From positions 1-26,181 of the forward strand of contig CAUAWV010000033.1 of NCBI GenBank assembly GCA_958433005.1: a stretch of DNA of 26,181 nucleotides, written 5' to 3'. The DNA is from an uncultured Collinsella sp. (lineage in GTDB: Bacteria > Actinomycetota > Coriobacteriia > Coriobacteriales > Coriobacteriaceae). The notes beneath the pieces were generated by a model. That model searched no databases. It was not told where the DNA came from and saw nothing but the letters and a program-made list of their open reading frames with translations. Within the stretch, counting starts at the first letter, position 1, and every line of letters begins with the position of its first letter. A program made the translations under genes and the position numbers. Below are positions 7,767-13,725 of the stretch, one piece after another.

Positions 7767-8056
7767 TATTTTCCCCTCACCTTCAGAATAAAATCGATAT
7801 CCACGATGGAGGCGTAGTCGAAAATGACGCCAATTTCGACCGTTGTCCGCCCCCGCTCGATATCACCGATCACACGAAGGCTGCGACCCGTCATAGTCGC
7901 GACGTCACGTTGAGTTAAGCCAAGCTCACGCCTTCTGAGCCTGAGGGCCTTCCCCATCTCGGCCGGATCGAAAACCATGCGCTCCGAGAAAGCAGCTTCT
8001 GACGGCTTGAGCTTGATGCGCCCATCCAGCTTTTTAATCGTTGTCACTGTTCTCAT
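7766..8056 (-). CDS. hipB: HipB-type antitoxin, XRE-family HTH
   Basis: A 96-residue DNA-binding antitoxin with a lambda/XRE helix-turn-helix in its second half (MGKALRLRRRELGLTQRDVA through RSLRVIGDIERGRT). It should bind and inhibit the adjacent HipA-like kinase and repress the operon. The start ATG at 8056 was chosen over an in-frame ATG at 8089 because TAGGAG lies 6 nt upstream, and the longer start would place the coding region over an operator. The final hydrophobic tail (FDYASIVDIDFILKV) is a plausible HipA-contact segment. Three operator-like sites precede the gene. First gene of a two-gene operon. Confidence 0.88.
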   Translation of the reverse strand: MRTVTTIKKLDGRIKLKPSEAAFSERMVFDPAEMGKALRLRRRELGLTQRDVATMTGRSLRVIGDIERGRTTVEIGVIFDYASIVDIDFILKVRGK

Positions 8057-8070
8057 GATGCTCCTAGCTA

Positions 8071-8088
8071 TATTCCTATTCGTGAACA
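8071..8088. promoter_or_regulatory. HipB-like operator O1
   Basis: TATTC-N8-GAACA, an 18-nt interrupted dyad analogous to the E. coli HipB operators TATCC-N8-GGATA. It covers the expected transcription start, just downstream of the -10 box. Confidence 0.7.
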
Positions 8089-8089
8089 C

Positions 8090-8095
8090 AGTATA
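8090..8095 (-). promoter_or_regulatory. -10 element of the hipBA promoter
   Basis: On the minus strand this reads TATACT, giving a start near 8083 and a leader of about 27 nt with the ribosome binding site. The -35 region (about 8113-8118) is poor and lies inside operator O2, which fits a promoter under repressor control. Confidence 0.55.
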
Positions 8096-8109
8096 AAACT
8101 ACTAAGCTA

Positions 8110-8127
8110 TGTTCATGTACGAGAATA
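8110..8127. promoter_or_regulatory. HipB-like operator O2
   Basis: TGTTC-N8-GAATA, exactly 39 bp from O1 and overlapping the -35 region of the hipBA promoter. Confidence 0.7.
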
Positions 8128-8148
8128 TAGTATCGACTTCATTAGCAA

Positions 8149-8166
8149 TGTTCCCGTTCAGGAATA
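8149..8166. promoter_or_regulatory. HipB-like operator O3
   Basis: TGTTC-N8-GAATA, exactly 39 bp beyond O2. It lies upstream of the promoter. The three sites share the extended form TGTTC-N8-GAATATAG when O1 is read on the other strand. Confidence 0.7.
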
Positions 8167-8234
8167 TAGTTGTTAAAAGCCCCCGGTTTGTTCCCAGACG
8201 GGAAGATTCCGATCGGCCGCGCCATACGGGCCGG

Positions 8235-9278
8235 CTACTCAAAGTATTGGAACTTGTTCGTCGAGAAGGCAAACGTTACGACAAAACCTTCGCCGGGGTC
8301 GGACGCTGCGGTGACGTCGATGCCCATCTTGGAGCACAGGCGCGCCACCAGGTAGAGGCCGATGCCCGTTGCACGCTTGGTGGTGCGGCCATTGTCGCCG
8401 GTAAAGCCCTTCTCGAACACGCGTGGCAGGTCTGCCGCACACACGCCGCAGCCGTTATCGGCGACGGCAAGCTCAATGCGCTCGCTTGCCAAGCCCTCGT
8501 CCAGCAACGCGCCCGAAAACACGATCTTCGCGCCGTCCTCGCACGCATATTTAATGCTGTTCTGAATGAGCTGGCCCAGGATAAACTCGAGCCACTTCTC
8601 GTCGGTAAAGACCTCGAAATCGAGGTTCTCGCACACCGGAGCCACGTGCGCCGCAATGAGCTCGCGCGCGTTGGCCTTAATCGCACCCGCCACCAAGGTC
8701 TTAAGATCCCAGCGGCGAATCAGGTAATCGCGCTCCACGACTTCCGAGCGCGCATAGTACAGCGCCTGGTCGATATAGCGTTCCACGCGATCCAGCTCGC
8801 GGCCCAGGTCATCCACGCGCGACAGGTCGTCTTCGCTGCCGTCCAAGTTTTCCAAAATCAGATGGGCTGCCGCCAGGGGCAGCTTGGCCTCGTGGACCCA
8901 GCTCTCGATATAGTCGCGATAGTCATCGGTCTGACGCCGGCCTTCGGCAACCTCATCGCAAGCGGCTTTGCCCACCCGGCGCAGAACCTCGTACTCGAGC
9001 TCGCCCTCGGCATAGGTTGGGCATTGCACCATCTCCTGCACCCACGCGGGGCTCTCCAGCTCCTCGGCCGCACGCTCCAGCTGGTGCAGAAAGCGGCGAC
9101 GGCGCGCATATTCGATCACGATACCCAGTACGCCAAAGATAAAGGACACGCCAACCGCCACGATCACGATGGATGCGGGGGCGCCGGCCACCGTCAGCAC
9201 AAAGCAGCTCAGTAGCACGCCGCACGTCCACACGGCAACGGGCAGCAACGCGTCTTTAAAGAACTTGCCAAACGACAT
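8235..9278 (-). CDS. Intramembrane-sensing sensor histidine kinase (BceS-like)
   Basis: The 347-residue kinase has only two N-terminal membrane helices (about 11-31 and 35-57) joined by a very short external loop, the layout of intramembrane-sensing kinases such as BceS and GraS that respond to cell-envelope antibiotics, usually via an ABC transporter. The H-box is SWVHEAKLP (His129). The ATPase domain shows the N box (LGQLIQNSIKY, Asn240), DNGCG (274-278) and ATGIGLYL (303-310). The start ATG lies 9 nt after the response regulator stop, so the two are co-transcribed. No BceAB-type transporter gene lies in the window. The signal and partner are inferred from architecture only. Confidence 0.9.
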   Translation of the reverse strand: MSFGKFFKDALLPVAVWTCGVLLSCFVLTVAGAPASIVIVAVGVSFIFGVLGIVIEYARRRRFLHQLERAAEELESPAWVQEMVQCPTYAEGELEYEVLRRVGKAACDEVAEGRRQTDDYRDYIESWVHEAKLPLAAAHLILENLDGSEDDLSRVDDLGRELDRVERYIDQALYYARSEVVERDYLIRRWDLKTLVAGAIKANARELIAAHVAPVCENLDFEVFTDEKWLEFILGQLIQNSIKYACEDGAKIVFSGALLDEGLASERIELAVADNGCGVCAADLPRVFEKGFTGDNGRTTKRATGIGLYLVARLCSKMGIDVTAASDPGEGFVVTFAFSTNKFQYFE

Positions 9279-9287
9279 GGCCGGACC

Positions 9288-9959
9288 CTAAACCGAATAG
9301 CCTTGGCCGCGGTGCGTGGTGAGGTACCCCTTGACGCCGATCTTGTCGAGCGTCGCACGCAAGCGATTGATATTGACGGTGAGCGTGTTGTCGTCCACAA
9401 AGGCATCGGAATCCCACAGGTCCTGCATGATGGCCGAGCGCGAGACAATCTTGCCCACGCGACCCAAGAGCAGCGAGAGAATGCGCAGTTCGTTTTTGGT
9501 GAGCTCGGTACTGTCACCGGTTGCCGTATTGGTGACCGTGGAGCGGGCAAGGTCGAGCTCCAACCCCTTGTGGACCATGGTGCTGCGCTCGCCTGCCGAC
9601 GTGGTGCGGCGCAGCAGCGCGTTGATACGCGCCACGAGCACGCGCGCGCTATAGGGCTTGGAAATAAAGTCGTCCGCGCCGAGTGTCATGGCCATGACCT
9701 CGTCGATTTCGGTCGTGCGCGACGTAAGGACGATGATGGGGACCTCGGATTCGCGGCGGACTTCGTGGCAGATGTGCTGGCCGTCTTTGACAGGAAGCGT
9801 GAGGTCGAGCAGCACCAGGTCGGGCGCGGCAGCGAGAATATCGCGCGAGACGTGCTCAAACGATTCGCAGGACTCGACCTCAAAACCAGCACGGGCAAGG
9901 ATGTCGGCGAGCTCGCGACGAATGGGCTCGTCGTCCTCAACGATATAGATCAGCGCCAT
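9288..9959 (-). CDS. OmpR-family response regulator (BceR-like)
   Basis: A 223-residue regulator with an N-terminal receiver domain (acidic pair Glu8-Asp9, phospho-acceptor Asp52 in VLLDLTLPVKDG, the conserved Thr/Ser in VLTSR and Lys in ISKPY) and a C-terminal winged-helix DNA-binding domain (LTKNELRIL through VNINRLRATLD and THRGQGYSV). It should be phosphorylated by the kinase encoded 9 nt downstream. The protein closely follows the compact BceR/YxdJ layout, including the VDDNTLTVNINRLR recognition-helix region. Targets are unknown; the usual neighbouring ABC transporter operon is absent here. Confidence 0.92.
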   Translation of the reverse strand: MALIYIVEDDEPIRRELADILARAGFEVESCESFEHVSRDILAAAPDLVLLDLTLPVKDGQHICHEVRRESEVPIIVLTSRTTEIDEVMAMTLGADDFISKPYSARVLVARINALLRRTTSAGERSTMVHKGLELDLARSTVTNTATGDSTELTKNELRILSLLLGRVGKIVSRSAIMQDLWDSDAFVDDNTLTVNINRLRATLDKIGVKGYLTTHRGQGYSV

Positions 9960-10091
9960 GGATTACGCTCCCCTCTTAGTTGTCTTACAGCCATTATTGC
10001 CGCGAAGTCGCCGGCACGCGCCTCGCGCGGCAACAAGGTGACAGAACTGTTCGCGAACGAAAGGTTCGACTCGCCCTCGCTCGCAACGGGT

Positions 10092-10121
10092 GCGGGGATC
10101 AAATGATTATAAAATCCCCGC
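10092..10121 (-). promoter_or_regulatory. Hairpin with embedded TATAAT upstream of the response regulator
   Basis: An 8-bp perfect inverted repeat (GCGGGGAT / ATCCCCGC) lies just past the stop of the 10136-10843 gene. No T tract follows. Its loop contains, on the minus strand, a perfect TATAAT (10106-10111) that could be the -10 box for the two-component operon with a ~145-nt leader; no good -35 is visible. Confidence 0.3.
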
Positions 10122-10135
10122 GCCAGAAAAATCAT

Positions 10136-10843
10136 TTAGCGGCGGGCGCGGAGCTTTTCGTAACCGGCGGCGAAGAAGGTGACCATAGCAGCGTCCGCCT
10201 CGGCAGCGTCGGCATCGGCAGCGGGAACCACGCCGTGCTCGTCGCTCACCAGAAACAAAGCACCCTTGAGCTGCGCGGGAATGTCTACGCGCGTGACCGA
10301 GATGCCCTTGGTCTGGGCCAGCTGCTCGATGAGCGTCGCCGTACCGCACAGGCACTCGTCCGCCGGCGCCACAAAGGCCAGCTCTCCGTCGTTGACGGAA
10401 GCGAGCAACTCGGGCGCCACGCCGGTTTCGTCGGCCTCGGAGCGGGCCTCGGCAGAGCGGGCACGCAGCGCCTTGGCCGAAGTATCGGCCAGCGGCTCGT
10501 ACTCGCCCACCGTCATGGCGGCATTGCCGTTGACGTCGATCACTAGCATGAGCACGCCGTCGTGCGCGGTGTAATCGCCCTCGGCAAGCGACCACTCAAC
10601 GTGCTGCTTGGCCCAGCTGAGCATGTTATGGGTAAGCGGCTCGCCCTGCACCAAGCGCTCGGACAGCGCACGGATGTGACGGTTGAGCATGGGTACCTTT
10701 TTGTTGGACATGCGCCAACGGCACACGAGTGCGGGCTCGTCGAGCGTAAACTTCTCAACCGCCTCCTGATTGGCGCAAAAGTCCTCGTACGCGCGCTGGT
10801 CCTCGGCATTGCCAAACAGCTCGGCATCATCAATCTGGGGCAT
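10136..10843 (-). CDS. Hypothetical protein, SseB-like at best, function unknown
   Basis: I do not recognise this 235-residue protein. It is soluble, acidic and Ala-rich, with no signal peptide or membrane segment. Visible features are an N-terminal acidic helix (IDDAELFGNAEDQRAYEDF), a central HVEWSLAEGDYTAHDGVLMLVID stretch and a C-terminal half with GELAFVAPADECLCGTATLIEQL and KGALFLVSDEHGVV, loosely like the sheet-helix layout of SseB-type proteins but without a diagnostic motif. The start is uncertain. ATG 10843 has AAAGGG at good spacing; ATG 10867, eight codons upstream, has GAGGA at short spacing. It lies upstream of the two-component genes on the same strand, 176 bp away, so it could be partly co-transcribed with them. 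Confidence 0.7.
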   Translation of the reverse strand: MPQIDDAELFGNAEDQRAYEDFCANQEAVEKFTLDEPALVCRWRMSNKKVPMLNRHIRALSERLVQGEPLTHNMLSWAKQHVEWSLAEGDYTAHDGVLMLVIDVNGNAAMTVGEYEPLADTSAKALRARSAEARSEADETGVAPELLASVNDGELAFVAPADECLCGTATLIEQLAQTKGISVTRVDIPAQLKGALFLVSDEHGVVPAADADAAEADAAMVTFFAAGYEKLRARR

Positions 10844-10884
10844 GGTCATCCCTTTCGTGTTAGTCATTCCGTCCTCTTATACCA

Positions 10885-10919
10885 AAAAGACGGCCCTCCA
10901 AACGGAGCGGCCGTCTTTT
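10885..10919 (-). terminator. Bidirectional intrinsic terminator after purH
   Basis: AAAAGACGGCC pairs perfectly with GGCCGTCTTTT, and the tip adds CTCC aaac GGAG. T runs are present on both strands. It would stop purH transcripts just before the next minus-strand gene. Confidence 0.85.
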
Positions 10920-10959
10920 GCAGAGATTATTTTGACGATATGGCCAAGCGACCGATCAG

Positions 10960-10989
10960 CTTAATGGGATAGAACAGCATCCCATTAAG
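10960..10989. repeat. 11-bp perfect inverted repeat downstream of purH
   Basis: CTTAATGGGAT / ATCCCATTAAG with an 8-nt loop. No proper T tract follows. It sits between the purH terminator and the larger symmetric element centred near 11040. Confidence 0.55.
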
Positions 10990-10999
10990 GGTTTTCCAA

Positions 11000-11078
11000 G
11001 TGCCCGAGATTGCCCCGAAAGAGGAGCGCCGCGTACTAAATGTACGCAAGCGACGGTTTGAGGGGCAAGGTCGGGTGC
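11000..11078. repeat. Long symmetric stem-loop element, 37-nt arms around a 5-nt loop
   Basis: Two arms of equal length (37 nt) flank TAAAT near 11040. The paired blocks are GCGTAC/GTACGC at the tip, TTGCCCC/GGGGCAA in the middle and CCCGA/TCGGG at the base, separated by equal-sized unpaired internal loops. Equal arm length with interrupted pairing suggests a structured RNA or a dispersed palindromic unit rather than a terminator. It lies in the purH 3' region. Confidence 0.5.
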
Positions 11079-11089
11079 TTGGGAAAGCC

Positions 11090-12697
11090 CTAGTGCCTAA
11101 AATGCCTGGCCCCTGTGAACACCATCGCAATGCCATGCTCGTTGCAGGCCTGGATACTCTCGTCGTCGCGCTTGGAGCCGCCGGGCTGGATGATGCAGGT
11201 CACGCCGTGAGCGGCAAGCACGTCGACGTTGTCGCGGAACGGGAAGAACGCATCGCTTGCGCAGGCAAAGCCGCCCTTCTCCACGCCCTCGCGCTCGCAG
11301 AAGTCCTCGGCGCGCTCGCAGGCAAGCAGCGCGGAGTCAACGCGGTTGGGCTGACCCGGGCCCATGCCAATGCCGGCCTTGCCCTTGGAGACCAGAATGG
11401 CGTTGGACTTAACGCCCTTGCAGACCTTCCAGGCAAACTCGAGCTCGGCCATCTCGGCGTCGGTGGGCTTGCGGTCGGTGGGGAACGTAAAGGTCGCGGG
11501 GTCCTCGGTCACGTGGTCGACCTCCTGCGCCAGCATGCCGCCGTCGATGGAGCGCAGCTCCACCTTGGCGCCGTGGTCCACGCCGCCGGTAGCCAGCACG
11601 CGCAGGTTGGGGCGCTTGGCCATGCGCTCGAGCGCCTCGGCGGTGTAACTCGGGGCGATGATGACCTCAACGAACTGCTTGTTCTGATCGGCAAAGTGCT
11701 CAACCAACTCAAAGGGAACCTCGCGGTTGCAAGCGATGATGCCGCCAAAGGCGCTCTTGGGATCGCAGGCAAAAGCGCGGTCGTAGGCAGCCGTGATGTC
11801 CTCGGCAACGGCGGAACCGCAGGGGTTCTGGTGCTTGAGGATCACACAGGCAGGCTCGTCGAACTCGCGGACCAGGTTCCAAGCGGCGTCGGCGTCCAGA
11901 TAGTTGTTGTAGCTGAGCGGCTTGCCCTGAATCTGCTCGGAGCCAACGAGCGGGAACTGCGAGCTCGCGGTGTTCTCGCAGCCCTCGGCAAAGCGATAGA
12001 CCGTGGCCTTTTGCTGCGGGTTCTCGCCATAGCGCAGGTCGTCGACCTTCTCGAGCGAAACCTCGAGCCTGGCAGAAGTGTCCGCCACGTCGCCTGCCTG
12101 GGCGGCAAGCCAACGAGAGATAGCCGTGTCGTAGGCGGCGGTGGTCTGGTAGACCTTCACCTGCAGACGACGACGGGTGGAAAGCGTGGTGCAACCGCCG
12201 GTCTCGCGCATCTCGGCCAGGACGGCGTCGTAGTCGGCCGGATCGGAGATGACGGTAACGCTCGCGGCGTTCTTGGCGGCGGAGCGCAGCATGGAGGGAC
12301 CGCCGATGTCGATGTGCTCGATGGCGTCCGCAAAGGTGACCTCGGGGTTGGCGACGGTCTTCTCGAACTCGTACAGGTTGACGACGACCAGGTCGATCAG
12401 CTTAATGCCGTGCTGAGCTGCCTCCTGCATGTGCTGCTCGGAATCGCGGCGGGCCAGCAACGCGCCGTGAACCTTGGGGTGCAGGGTCTTAACGCGGCCG
12501 TCCATCATCTCGGGATAACCCGTGAACTCCTCGATGGGGGTTACGGGAACGCCCGCATCCTCGATAGCACGAGCCGTACCGCCCGTAGAGATGATCTCGA
12601 CGCCAAAGTCATCGACCAGCGTCCGTGCGAAATCGACGACGCCCGTCTTATCGGTAACCGAGATCAACGCGCGTGCGATCTTCACATCAGATCCCAT
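11090..12697 (-). CDS. purH: Bifunctional AICAR formyltransferase / IMP cyclohydrolase PurH
   Basis: PurH performs the last two steps of purine biosynthesis: formylation of AICAR with 10-formyl-tetrahydrofolate and cyclisation of FAICAR to IMP. The 535-residue length is standard. The N-terminal cyclohydrolase (MGS-like) domain shows ALISVTDKTGVVDFA, KTLHPKVHGALLARRD and DLVVVNLYEFEKT, with IDIGGPSMLRSAAKN. The C-terminal transformylase domain contains RYGENPQQKA, SYNNYLDADAAW, CVILKHQNPCGSA and the closing FTGARHFRH. The start ATG has AGGAGG 5 nt upstream. It is monocistronic here, apart from other pur genes. The ~110-nt leader contains a 7-bp hairpin (12798-12816). Confidence 0.97.
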   Translation of the reverse strand: MGSDVKIARALISVTDKTGVVDFARTLVDDFGVEIISTGGTARAIEDAGVPVTPIEEFTGYPEMMDGRVKTLHPKVHGALLARRDSEQHMQEAAQHGIKLIDLVVVNLYEFEKTVANPEVTFADAIEHIDIGGPSMLRSAAKNAASVTVISDPADYDAVLAEMRETGGCTTLSTRRRLQVKVYQTTAAYDTAISRWLAAQAGDVADTSARLEVSLEKVDDLRYGENPQQKATVYRFAEGCENTASSQFPLVGSEQIQGKPLSYNNYLDADAAWNLVREFDEPACVILKHQNPCGSAVAEDITAAYDRAFACDPKSAFGGIIACNREVPFELVEHFADQNKQFVEVIIAPSYTAEALERMAKRPNLRVLATGGVDHGAKVELRSIDGGMLAQEVDHVTEDPATFTFPTDRKPTDAEMAELEFAWKVCKGVKSNAILVSKGKAGIGMGPGQPNRVDSALLACERAEDFCEREGVEKGGFACASDAFFPFRDNVDVLAAHGVTCIIQPGGSKRDDESIQACNEHGIAMVFTGARHFRH

Positions 12698-12974
12698 GCA
12701 GTCCTCCTGTCTGGTACGCCGCCGTGCTCTGTGAGTCGGTGATACGTCGATCTGCAGCGCTCGCGCAGCGGCATTGAAAATACTGATTTAATGTAGCGCA
12801 TCGAGCGCGTCGATGCACCCCGCAACGGTCGCATGTGCAGAAAAAGCTTGCGAGTGGAGGATGTGGGCGCAGCGCCGGGCACGGTGAGTTCATGGAACAC
12901 AGGGGCACCATAATTAGATGCCAATGGCGTGGTAGAACTGTGCTCGATATGCATCCGCAAAAGAAAGAGGCACC

Positions 12975-13616
12975 ATGGTCTCGCGGGTTCTCTACCGACC
13001 GTTTGACACCGAAGACTTCGACGCCATCGCGCTGATTCTGCAGCAGCTTTGGCATAACAATTCGGATAACGATGAGTACAACCGCCTCGAGGCCGCGTGC
13101 GACCTCGCCTATTGCCTTTCGTCGTCGACGTTTTCGCAGGTTGCCGTCATCGACGGTCAGGCGCGCGGCATCGCGCTCGCGCGTGCGGGGCAAAGCTCCG
13201 GCGCCACCGTCAAGGAACATTGGATGGATACCGAGCGCGCGCTGCTATCGCAGATGCGCGAGCTGGAGCCCGATGCCTGCGCCGAGTATCTCTCGTTTGT
13301 GCGCGCAACCATCCGCACCAACAACCGTCTGCTCGAAAGCAGCCCCCTGCCACACGACAACGAGGTCACGCTGCTTGCCGTGGATCGCGATGTCCATGGC
13401 TTGGGCGTCGGCTCGGTGTTGCTCGATGCTGCGGTCTCGCACCTGTCCTCGCGCGGAGCGACGAGGGCGCACCTGTACACCGACTCCAACTGCTCGTGGA
13501 AGTTCTACGAGCTGCACGGCTTTAAGCGCACGGCAACGCACCGCGCCAACCGAGAAGAGCGCCGCCACGACATGCCGCGCGAAAGCTTCCTCTACGAGCT
13601 GGACCTAACCGCCTAA
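12975..13616 (+). CDS. GNAT-family N-acetyltransferase
   Basis: A 213-residue protein with the C-terminal GNAT fold: motif A is VTLLAVDRDVHGLGVGSVLLDAA (acetyl-CoA pyrophosphate loop HGLGVG), followed by ATRAHLYTDSNCSWKFYELHGFKR, the usual motif B with the Tyr that acts as general acid. The first ~120 residues form a helical extension, longer than in minimal GNATs. The start ATG has AGAGG 5 nt upstream. The gene is divergent from purH and stands alone. The acceptor substrate cannot be assigned. Confidence 0.88.
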   Translation: MVSRVLYRPFDTEDFDAIALILQQLWHNNSDNDEYNRLEAACDLAYCLSSSTFSQVAVIDGQARGIALARAGQSSGATVKEHWMDTERALLSQMRELEPDACAEYLSFVRATIRTNNRLLESSPLPHDNEVTLLAVDRDVHGLGVGSVLLDAAVSHLSSRGATRAHLYTDSNCSWKFYELHGFKRTATHRANREERRHDMPRESFLYELDLTA

Positions 13617-13633
13617 ACCCGGCAGCCACACCT

Positions 13634-13652
13634 AGTCATTCAAGAACGTCCC
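13634..13652 (+). repeat. Member of an AGTCATT / GGGACGTTC palindromic repeat family
   Basis: This 19-nt block begins AGTCATT and ends GAACGTCCC. It matches the reverse complement of part of the repeat at 15797-15823 at 18 of 19 positions. The two copies flank the DUF2207 gene. Confidence 0.55.
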
Positions 13653-13670
13653 ATCTCGGCACATAAGAAA

Positions 13671-13711
13671 GGGACGGGCTTCCCCGACGGCTGTCGAGAA
13701 AAGCCCATCCC
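13671..13711 (-). terminator. Terminator of the DUF2207 gene
   Basis: On the minus strand GGGATGGGCTT pairs with AAGCCCGTCCC (one wobble) and is followed by TTTCTT, 15 nt beyond the stop codon. Confidence 0.78.
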
Positions 13712-13725
13712 GTAATTTAGGACCG

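Noticed and set aside
8109..9215. Long plus-strand frame opposite the sensor kinase
   Set aside because: It is an antisense shadow starting inside the HipB operator O2, with low-complexity Ala/Gly/Arg content typical of antisense reading in GC-rich genes.
11000..12742. 580-codon plus-strand open frame opposite purH
   Set aside because: It is a shadow of purH in GC-rich DNA; purH has full family motifs and a good ribosome binding site.
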